A stretch of 64,000 nt of DNA from Phragmites australis (lineage: Eukaryota > Streptophyta > Magnoliopsida > Poales > Poaceae), in contig NC_084927.1 of the NCBI RefSeq assembly GCF_958298935.1, positions 11,126,001 through 11,190,000 of the forward strand. The letters run 5' to 3'. Each line of letters starts with the position of its first letter. The stretch's first letter is position 1. Both the position numbers and the translations under genes were made by a program. The notes beneath the pieces were generated by a model that searched no databases, was not told the origin of the DNA, and was given only the letters and a program-made list of their open reading frames with translations. Shown piece after piece: positions 53,341-64,000 of the stretch.

Positions 53341-53866
53341 TGGGGTGCAAAAAATTTGTTTGAATTTCAAGCACGCGTGAAGAGACTCGAACCCACAACC
53401 TGCACAAGTAAGACCGAACAAAACGCTACGCTACTCAAGTGATTTTGATTTAATTTGTACTATCTATAATTATTAATATTCTGTTGACCGAAAATCCTAA
53501 TACAAATTTATTTAAATTTGCACTTGCTATATACCAACATTATGTTTTGTATATACCTAAATTTCCTGGTTCAATTTTCTAATACAATAAATAAATAAAA
53601 TAAATATGTTCATAACAATAGGTAATTCATTAAAAATTGAAAATAAATATGCTCATAACTATAGGTAATTCATTAAAAATAAAAAATAGTAATACATAGC
53701 AATAGTCCTAGCTTGTGCTATTGCTGTGATTATTAAAAATCAAAAATCAATATGCTCAATAATAAAGACATATTCCACTATAAACTAGAAACTGAAGGTT
53801 CCATAACACAGGTGAGGTATAATTGCATCTAAAACAAATTCATATATAGTAATTAATACAATTTAG
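53341..53866. other. AT-rich 3' flank of TNP2, no gene
   Basis: AT-rich spacer with short direct repeats ('ATAGGTAATTCATTAAAAAT' occurs twice, near 53620 and 53661). A tRNA-like B-box 'GGGTTCGAGTC' lies on the minus strand at 53394-53404, without a convincing A-box or tRNA fold. Confidence 0.4.
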
Positions 53867-56276
53867 CTACATTGTCTTAACGATTCGTCCTTCATTATAA
53901 TCACGGCGTACATAGGGAGGTCCATCGGTGTCTTCCATGGGACCTAGGACGACGTCCTCTTTGAAAGGAGGTAGCGTATCGAATTGATTGTAGTCTTCCT
54001 CGTCAACAACATTCTCCACTCTGACGATCCTTCTTTTTCCTTGAAATACCACGTGGCGCTCTTCCTTGTTAGCTGGGTCTGGGTCCTTTACATAGAAGAC
54101 TTGCATAACATCATTCACAAGTACGAATGGTTCTTCTCTATATCCAACGTGTTTTTGGTCCACTATAGTCATACCGTACTTTTCAATCTTCACACCCCCC
54201 CTGTGAGTCTGAGCCATTGGCGCCGGAAAAGGGGAACCTTTAATACTCCATAGTCGAGCTCCCAGATCTCCTCTACGAATCCATAGTAGGTCTCCCTATT
54301 TCCATTGTAGTCATAGGAATCTATACAGACACTGCTATTTTTCTTGGTGCTCTTATTATCTTGAGCTCTCGTATAAAATGTATAGCCATTTATGTCATAT
54401 CCTTGGAATGTGAGGATTGTAGTTGACAGTCCGTGAGCCAATACAATCAACTAAGCACACTCTATCTGCTTATACATCATGTGTCTACGTAACTAGGCAC
54501 CAAAATGATCTCGGTGCTCTCACGCAATCCAATCACCGGACTTCCCTGGGTTTATGGTGCGTATCATCTTCTGGTTTTCTTCGACATATGGGTCCACCCT
54601 GCTCCGAGGCTGGCGCACTTCGACGACAAGTTATCAATACTCAGCAAGCGATATTTTCTGGGTGTACTTCTACAACTGATTGTTGCAGAACTGCAAAATG
54701 TGCTTGCGTGAATGAAACAAGATCATTAGTGTGGAATGAGTTTGCACCTATCGTCCCTTTTCCTTGTAGCCTCCCCTCATGGCGAGATACATTCACACCA
54801 ATTGATTTGAGATTCATGTAGTCGACGTAGAAATCAATAACCTCCTTGGTTCCCCAGCCCTCGGCCATGCAGCCTTTCGGCCGATTTCGGTTACGAACAT
54901 TTTTCTCCAGAGCTCCCATGAACCTCTCGAAAGGGTACATCTGATGCAGAAGCACGGGGCCAAGAATCCGTATCTCTTTCACAATGTGAACAATGAGATG
55001 CACCGTGATATAAAAAAACTATGGAGGGAACAATTCCTCAAGCTGGGATATAGTCTCAACCACGTCTTCCTGCAGCTTATCTAGCTTAGTCAGATCGATA
55101 GCCTTCTGTGATATCGTGTTGAAGAACGAACACAGCTTTATGGTTGGGTTTCAAACCTTTGACGGTAGAATACCTCTAATTGCAATTGGAAGCATCTATG
55201 TCATTATCACATGACAATCATGAGACTTCATGCCAGTTAATTTCAAATCTTTCATGTTTACTAGTCTCTTTATGTTGGCGGAGTAACTCGATGGAACTTT
55301 GATCCATGCAAGCACTGGCACATTGCAATTTTCTTTGCCTTGCTGATACTGTAGCTAGTGGGACCAAGATATTTGTCGCCTTCTTCCATATCTTTGGGAT
55401 GTAGATACTGTCTGAGTTTCAAACATTTCAAGTCCTTCCGTGCTTGGAGTGTATCCTTTGTTTTGCCAGGTATGTCTAGTAACGTACCGATCAAGCTATC
55501 ACACACGTTTTTCTCAATGTGCATGACATCGATTGCGTGTCGAACCACAAAATCCGGCCAATAAGCTAAGTCATAAAAAATAGATTTCTTTTTGAACATA
55601 GGAGCTTTCGAAACCGGTGTACTCCCGCATCCCTTTCCAAGGATAACTCTAAGTCCCTTTACCATGTCATATACCTGTCTCCCAGTGCCATGCTTAGGAG
55701 CTGATCGAGCCTCAACTTTCCCATCAAAAGCTCTCTTGTTGCTGCGGTACGGGTGATTCTTGCAAAGAAATTTACGATGACCTAGGTACACCATTTTCGG
55801 CTATTCTTCAACTACAAGCTCTCTGTTTAATCCAAACAATGCATGCATGAACAGTAGCCTTTGATAGTCTGGCCAGATAGGTTGCCAAGGGCTGGCCAAT
55901 CAGGGATTGTTATGAACAGCATTGTACGTAGGGTGAATTTCTCTCATTTGTATGCATCCCATATCTGCACACCATCGTTCCACAGTATTACAAGATCTTC
56001 CATTAGTGATTTCAGGTATACATCAATATCGTTGCCAGGTTGCCCCGGCCCTGGTATCAGCACCGACATCATAATGTACTTCCGCTTCATACACAACCAA
56101 GAAGGAAAGTTGTAGATACATAGAGTCACATGCCAAGTGCTATGACTACTACTCATGTTGCCGAAAGGATTCATTCCATCCGTACTCAACCCAAATCTTA
56201 TATTCCTGACATCTTCTGCAAAGGGCTCCATGTATTTCCTATCAATGTTTCTCCACTGCGTAGAATCAGCGGAGTG
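53867..56276 (-). pseudogene. TNP2: CACTA TNP2-type transposase (main part) with DUF4218 and DUF4216
   Basis: Minus-strand order: 56276-55870, 'MEPFAEDVRNIRFGLSTDG' with 'GMNPFGNMSSSHSTW', 'PGPGQPGNDIDVYL' and 'LFITIPDWPALGNLSGQ', the TNP2 catalytic core (Transposase_21); 55794-55270, 'GHRKFLCKNHPYR', 'HAIDVMHIEKNVCDSLIGTL' and 'KCLKLRQYLHPKD'; 55260-54641, a DUF4218-type domain 'HLIVHIVKEIRILGPVLLHQ' and 'YPFERFMGALEKNVRN'; 54450-53867, DUF4216 'GFVEEIWELDYGVLKVPLFR' and 'QVFYVKDPDPANKEERHVVF'. TNP2 cuts the element at its ends. Several frameshifts and stops lie between blocks. The 5' part is displaced beyond the solo LTR 56282-60241. Confidence 0.88.
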
Positions 56277-56281
56277 TTGGG

Positions 56282-59200
56282 TGTCATGGCCCAGAGTTTC
56301 TAAAACATGTAGTTAAGTGCTAATGGGCGTCATTAGCATCATTTTTTTGGTTTTGAGCAATTTTAGGCATTTCAATTTTCAATTAAACAAATTGTAAAAA
56401 TCAATATTAGTTGATGCGTTGTCAAGCAACTCACCATATTGCTATACAACATAGGGCTGGAAACAATTTTAGAAATTAATAGATGTCAGGAGGAGAATAT
56501 AAATGAATTTTCCCAAATTTTTGGGATTTGTTTTAAAGGCATAAAAATCAAAACAAGTTAGAAAAGCTTGCCTCTTTAGAGAATTTTCATTTGAATTTGG
56601 TGCAAGCTTTTTGGGTCAAACAAGGTAAAATGGATTGTTCATGATTTTTAGAAGCCAACAAAATTTGTTCCACAATTTTTAGACCATAGTAAGACCTCCA
56701 CCTTGATAACCAAAGTAGTGAAGATATTTTTGCCTGGCGGTCACTGTTCGTCGGCCCCACCTGTCATCCCCTTCGCTCAGACAGCCTCTGCTCCCCCTTC
56801 TCCCGCTCTCACAGAGCAAGGCGGTGCCGCAATCCTTGACTTCGGTGGCCATCTCCACGTTGCCAGCCAAAAGATCGGCCCAGGCCTTATCTCGTCCTTC
56901 GCCTCTGCTTTATATCTCTCTCTCCCTCGCTTGCTCTTCCTGTCGCCCAGCACACCACAGCGCCGAGCTGCATTGCGCTGCGCCGCTGGCCAAGTCCAAC
57001 GCGCCACCGGCAAGCTCCCTCGAGCCCGAGCCCAGTGGAGCCGCAGGGAAGAGCGCCCCGAGCTCCTCCGCCGTTTCCCCTCCTTCCCCGGCCGTTTCCC
57101 GCAAGGATTGGAGCCATCCATGCCTTCTTCCCCAACGGCGGCAGCCGAACTCCGCCGCCCTTCGTTGAACCGCCGTGCCCTCGCTTCTCCGGCCCAACCT
57201 ACTGCACGGTGAGCTTCCCCGTGTTCCTGTACACCTTATGTGCACGCCGTTTTCCTCCCGTCCCGTCACCGGCGCGTGTGTCCGCGATGACCGAGCCGCC
57301 GCCGCCTCCCCGTGCGTGCCGCCAGCCGTGCCGTCGTCGCGCTCGTCGGCTGGCAAACACGCCGTTAGGTCCACGTGCTTGCGTAGAACACGTAGGGTGC
57401 TCGGTTAGGATTATTGCACCGCCGTTCGCCGACGGCGAGGCAAAGCCGTGCCGCCGCCGTGAAGTCCCGCTGTCCGCCGCCGCTGACCATCCTCCGGCCG
57501 TCGCCAGCGACCGCGTAGGCCTCAAATGGATCCGTGCGCTCATGCTGGTGCCGCAGCTGTCCCTCCCGGCCGCCTGACCTGCGCCGCTCGCCGCCGGCGG
57601 GCACGAACCGAGCCCCGGCCGGCCGCGCTGCGCAATGTCCTGGGCGCGAGTCAATTTTGACTCGGGTCAAAATACGCCGGCCCCACTGTCAGTCGCAGCA
57701 GCTAGCCGAACCCGAGTGGAAAAAGGTTTAGGGTATTTAAGTATTAAAAAAAATCGAAAATGGCGAAATGAATATTTATTTAGTTGATAAATCGGCTGAA
57801 AACTTGAAAAGTGCAGAGGAAATTGTGTAGAGCTCCAAATTTCCTAAAACCAATTTTGTTGGTTTTGTTGTATCATGATCTGTCCATTAAAAATACCAGT
57901 GGCCATGAAATGTGTGCTGTGAATTATTGAATTAATAAAATATGTCTAAGCTTTGATAATTTATAATTAAAGTTTGGTATTTCCAAAATTGATGAATCTA
58001 ATTTTGTTGGCCTTGTATCATCATATTCTGCACATGAAAAATACTAGGTGTTGTGAAATGTATAATTAAATTTGTTCAATTAATGAAATGTGTTTAATCT
58101 TCAATAATTCATAAACAATTTTTGATGAGTCCAAAATTTGTAAGTCCAACTTTGTTAATCTTGTTAAATTATGCCATGTTCAGTAAAAGTGCTAGGGTTT
58201 ATGAAATGCTTACTGAGGATTGGTGAGTTGTCAAAATGGTTTCAATCTTTCAACATTTCATGTTTTGTTGGTCCATAAATAGAGTTGTGTAAATTATATT
58301 AGTGGGTTCCCTGTTTCCTTAAAAGGGTCACCCTCATGTTAAGTATAGTTAGTTTTCTTTTTAGATTTAAACTGAGAGTTAAGCTTAATCAATTTAGGAA
58401 GTTATTAAATGCTGAATAATAATTCAGATCAGGAAATCCTTAAGGCTTTTAACTCATGGCATAAGTGCATTGCATCTCCACTATTGTCTTACAGTGAAGC
58501 ATCTTTCGTTGCATGTCATTCATATTCATTACATTGCATGCGTGATTCTTTTAGGGAACTTCGACCCGGCGAGCGAGGCGAACGAGGCTGTCCCCGGAGG
58601 TTCCCGCAGTGGTGATCGTGACTCGGGTAGCTGTGAGCAGCTGCTAGGGTAGCAAGGCAAGCATCTATCATATTGCACCATGTCAATTGAAACTCTAATA
58701 TGTTATCTACGCTTATGTATACATTGCATGTGTCGGGTTCCGAGTTGGGTAGAACCTATGCCTATGCATTCTTCCATTTCGGTCACGTGTCATGTGTTAT
58801 TCCATTGGAGCCTAGTGGTGTCGTCGAGGTCTAATGATAGTTCGCTATGCTTAGTGGTACTTAGGTTTTCCGGTAGAAGTCGACGACGGCGTCCACCGTT
58901 GTCGCGAGCCTAGGGCTTATTACTTGTTCACATTTGTGGTTATGTTGATGATGTGTCGGTTGGTGAGTGGTGAGTTGAGACGAGGTGTGGGCGGTGTTAG
59001 GGGTGTCATCTGCTCACGAGGAGTCCTCAGGCAGTTCGGGGAGGGAACCCGGACACCGTAGACCGCTTGCACCGGTTAAGCACCGATCGTCGGTGTAGTC
59101 AGCTTTAGCACTTACCTTACTCACCACATGCTGATATAATGGTAGGCGAGCTGATTACCTTCGCAGACGTGGTCATGTGGGCCTCGTCATAGACGGTGTG

Positions 59201-60241
59201 AGTCCGGTTTGAGTCCGGGCTTTTAGCGGTATTAGTTTGCTCGGGGAGTAGTTCTAATACCGCCGTGCCGAGCTCTGGTTGATCCACATGGTTGGGCCTG
59301 GTTGGGAAAGGTTGTCACGGGTACCCCCTTGTGTGCATCTTAGCGGGTGGCACAAGCCGTATGGTCCCTGTGTCGTGTGGGTCCAGGAGTATCCCCTGCA
59401 GGGTGTATAATCAGTTCGAACTGCCGCGCTCTCGGTCATGAGCATCGCTATCGCTTATCTCCACCAAGCGACCATGTTTGGTCGTAGAGTTTCGATGTGG
59501 GTTGTGGCATGGTTGGATTGGGGTGGTTTGGTCGGTATGTGGTCGGAGGTTTGGTGGTATTGGCTTACTTTTATACACTTGTCGTTTACATGTCTGATAT
59601 GGTCAGTTGGTTGGCAAAGTTTGAGTTGGTGGTTGGTTAAGTCAGTTGCTTACACCTAGAGTCTAGGTTGCTTACCGCTTAATGAACTTAAACTTGTCTT
59701 AATCCTTGCTACAGCTTTAAATGCATGATCCTTGGAGTCGAGAATATATATATATACTCATACTGTGTAAGACTTGCTAGTACCTTCGTACTAAGGGTGC
59801 TGCCCTTAAGTTGCTTTCAGGTTCGCAGGTTGGCGAGGAAGAGGCTGTGTTCGGCTACTTTGTGCCTGCCGATCAGGGTGGCGGGCCGAAGTAGCACCTT
59901 CTACTCCGAACTCCGGCGCTTTTGGTATGGAGCCTAAGGGCATACGGCTCCATACTCTTTTGTTGTATAGGTTTATTTTCCGCTGCGTAGTTGTGGTTGT
60001 TCCTCTTTTGTTGTAAATTGTGGAAGCAGTTGCTTGTTTAAGAATTGTAATCCAGTTTAATTACTTGCTCTCTATTAAACTGTGTTGTGATATTTGAGTT
60101 GGAAGGCATGTGTTCCGATCCTGGGCACAAAACACGTGCCGGGACTACCGGAATAGTATTCTAGTTAATCGTCGAGGTTGTGATTATGAATAATGATCCT
60201 CCTGATGATTAATTAGAATACTATTTGGACGGTTCCTCACA
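56282..60241 (+). repeat. Solo LTR of the N family
   Basis: 3960 bp, TGTCATGGCCC...GGTTCCTCACA, flanked by a perfect TTGGG duplication (56277-56281 / 60242-60246). It is the reverse complement of the N LTR but more diverged: U3 56282-56750, GC-rich block 56750-57690, AT-rich 57700-58540, then the R-U5 module 58560-60241 shared with T and N. No interior is present, so the element was reduced by LTR-LTR recombination. It splits the TNP2 coding sequence. Confidence 0.95.
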
Positions 60242-60246
60242 TTGGG

Positions 60247-60425
60247 TGTCTCAGCATTCCATCATCCTTCCTCTCCTCGGCGTGCCACCGCATCAGTTTA
60301 GCATTCCTTTTGTTCGCAAATAAATGCTCCAAATGGGGGACTATAGGAAAATACCACATCACCTTGACGGGAGCCCTTTTATTCTTTCCTTCACCGTCGA
60401 TATCATCACAGTCATGCTTGTATAT
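60247..60425 (-). pseudogene. TNP2: TNP2 transposase, upstream piece
   Basis: The minus-strand frame reads 'KHDCDDIDGEGKNKRAPVK', 'VMWYFPIVPHLEHLFANKRN' and 'AKLMRWHAEERKDDGMLRHP', the part of TNP2 just before the block that resumes at 56276. The join at the solo LTR is not perfectly in frame (a few extra bases near 56265-56276). The homology stops near 60425, where an inverted copy of the 'KDDGML' coding segment begins, so the N-terminal region is missing. Confidence 0.85.
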
Positions 60426-60665
60426 CTCTAAGGAGAGCAAGGATGATGGAATGCTGAGACCAAGTTGTGGAATACCTAATAACAACTACGCTTGAGCAAC
60501 AAAAGATCAAGTACATCCTTAGAGATGATAACTTTAGTAAGTGCCTACAACTAGCTTATTTTGCACTTGAATACTTGATCGACCAACAAACTCTAGTTTA
60601 TTTTGCACTTGAATACTTGATTGACCAACAAACCTAATGCTTATTTGCTATTTATACACATGCAG

Positions 60666-61270
60666 CAACCACTGGATCCTACTTGTCCTCATGCCATGTG
60701 ATAGCAGGATGGTGCTCTTGGATCTCTTGAACTATCCTGTAGAAAAATATGAAGAACTAATGGTGATAGTTAAAAGGTAGAATAAACTCTATACAAATTG
60801 TTTTACTTCAATGGTTTATGATAACTTTTAAAAATTATTTACATTCAGGGCATCCAAGGAATACAAGGTCAATGGTGGGAAACACAATGCAAAGAATGAC
60901 GGGATGACTTTCCGTACTCATTGTCTGGTAACTACATACTTCTTGTATATCTCATGATTTCTTGGAATGATGAAAACTATTGACCTGATGATTATGTCAT
61001 TACATTTTTGGAATGCCACAAGTAATCACCGGGCACCGTGCTTTGTGGATTCTATGTTGGCCAATATATGTGGGAAATGATGACAATAATGCCTGGTGAA
61101 CCTCTTGAGGTTTTGTCATTCTACAAAATGTGATATTAGTTTCACCTTCTCATCTTTACATTTATTGTTACATGTTTTTTCTCTTTTACACAGCGTGAGC
61201 TCATTTCTCAAAGTGAGCTGGATGAGTCCAAGTTTCAAAAATCCATGGAGATTTATGCTACTTCCTTTTG
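60666..61270 (+). pseudogene. Ulp1-like (C48) protease of another CACTA element
   Basis: Plus-strand exons: 60666-60776 after acceptor 'CACATGCAG' ('NHWILLVLMPCDSRMVLLDL', with the catalytic His and an Asp), donor 'AAAG|GTAG'; 60849-60927 after 'ATTTACATTCAG' ('ASKEYKVNGGKHNAKNDGMT'), donor 'CTG|GTAACT'; about 61014-61110 with an in-frame TAA and then 'SPGTVLCGFYVGQYMWEMM' (the nucleophile Cys); and a last exon after 'TTACACAG' near 61195 ('RELISQSELDESKFQKSMEI'). It is distinct in sequence and strand from the Ulp1-like gene at 2190-3470. One premature stop and the missing upstream part mark it as a pseudogene. Confidence 0.7.
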
Positions 61271-61579
61271 AGCTAGGTAGTCAGCGCAAAAGGTGAGTTC
61301 TATGACAGTAACTAGTGGAGACTACCTGTTTCATGAGTCCATGAAATTGTCACAATAACAAGTGTAGACTACCGGTTTCTGTCCTTTGTTGATGCTCTTG
61401 TGGTATTGAACTTGATGATGCTCTTGTGAATATATGTGAATGTATGTGTTGCATGTGATTTTGCGATGAATATGTGTGCATCTGTTTCTTGTGTTTGATG
61501 CTTGTTGTTTCAGAGGGCATGACTCGCAATTATTGAGACTAGCCCGATTACTAATTACTAATGGTGTATGTTTAAAACA

Positions 61580-61914
61580 ATCAAGTCAGTTAGTAAGTTT
61601 TATACAGAAGACCAACTATAAAAACATAGTCGATTTAAGTTATGAACTGATTGGAATAGAACAAACATTCCAGTCGGTTCATAGCTTGAACCGACTACAA
61701 TACTAAAATTATTCCAAAAGGTTCAAGATCTGAACCAATTGGAATGTTTTATTTATTGAAGTTGGTTAGTGGTTAGAGCTGACTAGGATCAGCCATATCA
61801 CAGTTGGTTCTCTACCTTGACTATGATAATTGTCAATTTTCAGATTTGCTTGAGTAAACCGACTGTGATAGCGGTTCCGAACCGATGGAACATGCCATCC
61901 CTGGAGTAGTAGTG
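61580..61914 (+). repeat. CACTA terminal region (right end)
   Basis: Repeated 'CCGACTGTGATA', 'AGTCGGTTCATAGCTTGAAC' and related motifs in both orientations lead to a terminus '...CTCCAGTACTAC'-type read as 'GGAGTAGTAGTG' at 61903-61914, the complement of a CACTACTACTCC inverted repeat. It lies about 650 bp downstream of the plus-strand Ulp1-like gene, so it is probably that element's 3' end. The opposite end is not in the window or was lost at the junction near 60430. Confidence 0.65.
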
Positions 61915-62298
61915 AATGCCTGAGTGAAGCTTCGGTTAGACACTACTTTTGCTTGAAACGACAGAAGTTTATAAAACGCGCATAGTAATTTTCATGAAAA
62001 AACAAAAGTAGCAAAGTGCAAGCCATAAGCATATAATTCTAGGTAGTAAAACTAAGATGATGACATACGAAGGGATTTTTCTGCAGGTACCTGAGTCAAC
62101 TTGTCTGCTACTGTGAGGAGGCGTGGCCATGCCATGAGATACGCCTTGTACCGTTAGGTATGACTTCCCCCACTGTTTATTCCAGCTTATTCTTTTCCAA
62201 TGCCCATATTGCTTCGACATTAAAAAGCTAGGGATTTGTATGGGTATTAATGCAAAGGAAATTGAGCTTTCTATTAACGCAACAAACACATGGAATTC
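61915..62298. other. Spacer, possibly LINE-derived, no gene called
   Basis: AT-rich. The last about 90 bp on the plus strand read 'CFDIKKLGICMGINAKEIEL', which could belong to the LINE first ORF that seems to resume after the miniature CACTA at 62733. This is speculative. The 115-codon minus-strand frame over the same bases has no recognisable domain. Confidence 0.3.
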
Positions 62299-62732
62299 CA
62301 CTACAGAACACCACATATGTAGCGTCCTATTAGTGCCAGTTCGACAGTAATCGGCACTGAAGACCTATCAGTGCCGGTTCTTAAATTCTCGCACGTGAAC
62401 AACAGATCAGTGCCGGTTCTTAGCTAGAACCGACACTGATAGTGATTATATCAGTGCCGGTTCTAGCACGAACCGGCACTGATAATCAGTATTAGTGCCG
62501 GTTCTAGCCACGAACCGGCAATGATAATAAGTATCAGTGCCGGTTCTATTTTACAAACTTCGGAGATTTTCAGTGCCGGTTCTATACCTGACATTGATAG
62601 TGATTTTCAGTGCCGGTTCCATACACGACACTAATAGTCAGTGACTATCAGTACCGAGTAATCAGTGTCGGTTCAAAACCCGTCACTGATGACGATTTTG
62701 AGCCGGCACTGATGAGGTGTTTTGGTGTAGTG
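62299..62732. mobile_element. Miniature non-autonomous CACTA element
   Basis: 434 bp bounded by 'CACTACAGAACACC' on the left and 'GGTGTTTTGGTGTAGTG' on the right (complement CACTACACCAAAACACC). The interior is almost entirely subterminal repeats 'TCAGTGCCGGTTCT' in both orientations, at least ten copies. Some are adjacent in palindromes, as at about 62450-62483. There is no coding capacity. Flanking triplets (TTC / AAA) do not match, so the 3-bp target duplication is lost or the left edge is slightly off. Confidence 0.75.
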
Positions 62733-63031
62733 AAAGTAGATTGGGTGAAGGTGTATCCTAAAGTTTCTACTAATAGTAATAACAATGGCAAAGATGATAA
62801 CCCATTAGAGATCAGTGAGGATGAAGCGAATACTGAATTTGACTGTCCCCCTTCTCTCCCACTTGTTGAATGAGATCATAGAGGTTGACATGGATGAGGT
62901 AGAGCTTGGAAGCAGAATCTGCAAACTTAAGGCTACTCCTTGTAAGTCCAAGTCAAACTCCTCAAAGAAAAAAGGCCATGTAGGCCAGTCATAAAAAAAT
63001 GCAAGAAAATTAAAAATAACAAATGTTTAAC
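62733..63031 (+). pseudogene. Possible end of a LINE first ORF and inter-ORF region
   Basis: A short plus-strand frame ends 'EISEDEANTEFDCPPSLPLVE' minus one residue at 62871. Basic sequence and stops follow, and the second LINE ORF starts at 63032. An acidic, low-complexity C-terminal part before ORF2 would fit a plant L1 ORF1, but no RNA-binding domain or zinc knuckle is visible, so this is positional inference. Confidence 0.35.
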
Positions 63032-64000
63032 ATGAAAGGTGTTTTGTAGAACAATAGAGGTCTTCATAAATTGGCTAAATTCCGATGTATTGTCTATTTT
63101 GTTCGTGAGCATAAGTTGGACTTTCTTGCCCTTTTGGAGACGAGGAAACATGATATTGATACAGGGTTCCTTAATCACCTCTTTGGTGGTTTGAACCTCT
63201 CGTGGCATTGTTTATCTCCTCGCAGTAAGTATGGTGGGGTATTCTGCTTGGTGTCAACTTGGCTAGTTTTGACGTCAACCATATTTCATAGGAATTTATT
63301 GCCAAATTCCATCTTTGAAATAAGGCAGATTCATTCAAGTGGAGCCTAATGGTAGTATATGGACCTATTGAAGCTGATCTAAAGTCCAGATTCCTTTAGG
63401 AACTTGTCAACATCTGTCATAATAATCCTCATCCCATGTTGTTTGACGGGGGTTTCAACATCCTGAGACATCGTCAGGAAGTAAAATGATGACAGGTTCC
63501 ATAGCCGATTTCCTTTCTTGTTCAATGCAATCATTAACAGTTTGGACCTAAGGGAGATTGACTGGTCGCCAATCCACCTGGGCCAACAATAATCAAACTC
63601 CCATGTTTGAGAAGCTTGATCGGGCGTTGATGACCACATAATTGGAATTGAAATATCCATTGGTTACTATTTGTTCCCTAGAATGGACTGAGGTGTTAGA
63701 CCATAATCTCATACTCCTCGATACTGGAGACATGGCCTCTCAGATGTGTTGTAGACCATTCAAGCTCGAGTTGGGATGGTTAACTCGTGAGCGGTTTGTG
63801 GACCGGGTTTTGGAGGTGTGGAATAGACCATCTAGAGGATGGACGCCTATGCAAAAGTGGACAAACATACTCAGCTTTTGGAGACAGCATCTCAGAGGTT
63901 GGGTCACGAATACTAGTGGAACATATAAACAACAAAATAAAGAACTTTTGGAGATTATTGATAATCTTGATAAAGCATGTGACATATCAGATTTAAACGA
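63032..64000 (+). pseudogene. L1-type LINE second ORF, endonuclease part (runs off the window)
   Basis: Starts at ATG 63032 ('MKGVL'), then an in-frame TAG where a Trp is expected in the 'WNNRGLHKLAKF' start of plant L1 endonucleases. 'VREHKLDFLALLETRKHD' (with the catalytic Glu region) and 'CLSPRSKYGGVFCLVS' follow in 63071-63349. A shifted frame then gives 'VVYGPIEADLKSRFL' and 'FDGGFNILRHRQEV' (GDFN region decayed to GGFN). From about 63670 the post-endonuclease linker is open: 'PFKLELGWLTRERFVDRV', 'WTPMQKWTNILSFWRQHLRG' and 'NKELLEIIDNLDKA'. The reverse transcriptase would lie beyond 64000. The element encodes target-primed retrotransposition machinery but is clearly dead here. Confidence 0.8.

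Noticed and set aside
53394..53404. tRNA-like B-box 'GGGTTCGAGTC' (minus strand), considered as a tRNA or SINE
   Set aside because: No cloverleaf, no convincing A-box and no poly-A or SINE tail. It lies in CACTA-flanking sequence.
61936..61950. 'CACTACTTTTGC' after the CACTA end, considered as a second CACTA terminus
   Set aside because: No subterminal repeats follow it and no partner terminus is found.
1..64000. Endogenous pararetrovirus or other integrated virus
   Set aside because: All reverse transcriptases are linked to Gypsy-order integrases or to an L1-type endonuclease. No coat or movement protein motifs were seen.

Overview
This window looks like a transposable-element island from a large plant genome, most likely a grass. 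I found no intact cellular gene, rRNA, tRNA or CRISPR array. The evidence for a plant is the set of element types: two Ty3/Gypsy lineages (a chromodomain Tekay/Del-like element and two Tat-lineage elements with dual RNase H and an antisense ORF), CACTA transposons with TNP2, Transposase_24 and Ulp1-like protease genes, a plant L1-type LINE, and primer-binding sites of the TGGTATCAGAGC type. GC-rich coding blocks within AT-rich spacers suggest Poaceae. The genus cannot be read from the sequence.

Layout: (1) 1-6531 is the remains of at least two CACTA elements, one on the + strand (942-1215) and one on the - strand (1754-6525). A solo Gypsy LTR (5072-6021) interrupts the second. (2) 6532-28208 is a minus-strand Tekay/Del-like element, here called T. 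It has LTR 6532-9758, gag-pol 14328-9868, a tRNA-iMet PBS, and a second LTR running 15106-28019. Beyond that LTR a piece of another internal region (28020-28207) continues, so T is a recombination-derived LTR-internal-LTR-internal array. Its second LTR is split by N (17727-27703), a complete non-autonomous element with 4.3-kb LTRs, a 1.37-kb non-coding interior and a GAGTG target duplication. (3) 28208-36061 plus 50045-about 51695 is B, a decayed plus-strand Tat-type Gypsy. Its antisense ORF is interrupted by C (36062-50044), a structurally complete minus-strand Tat element flanked by ACCAT. C has LTRs of 1392 and 1465 bp, gag-pol on the minus strand and a separate promoter-bearing antisense ORF on the plus strand. 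(4) 51695-53195 is low-copy-looking sequence with a possible promoter and exon-like pieces. (5) 53196-60425 is a CACTA TNP2 gene on the minus strand, cut by a 3960-bp solo LTR (56282-60241, TSD TTGGG) of the N family. (6) 60426-61914 is the end of another CACTA with a plus-strand Ulp1-like gene, 62299-62732 is a miniature CACTA, and 62733-64000 is a LINE that runs off the window.

Relative order of events from nesting: CACTA sequences are oldest; the solo LTR and T landed in one of them; N landed in T; C landed in B; and the N-family solo LTR landed in TNP2. N shares R-U5, leader, PBS and PPT with T but has an unrelated U3, and carries no genes. It probably depended on T-like elements for its proteins (inference). 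Most inactivating changes I can polarise are C-to-T or G-to-A, as expected for methylated, silenced DNA.

The least routine signals are RNA-structure-like. One is a conserved pair of interleaved inverted repeats (pseudoknot or switch geometry) in R-U5 of all five T/N-family LTRs. Another is an array of about ten short hairpins in the leader of both T and N. A third is a hairpin beside the PPT. There is also an in-frame 12-residue repeat expansion inside the RNase H region of C, and a spliced-looking antisense gene in both Tat elements.
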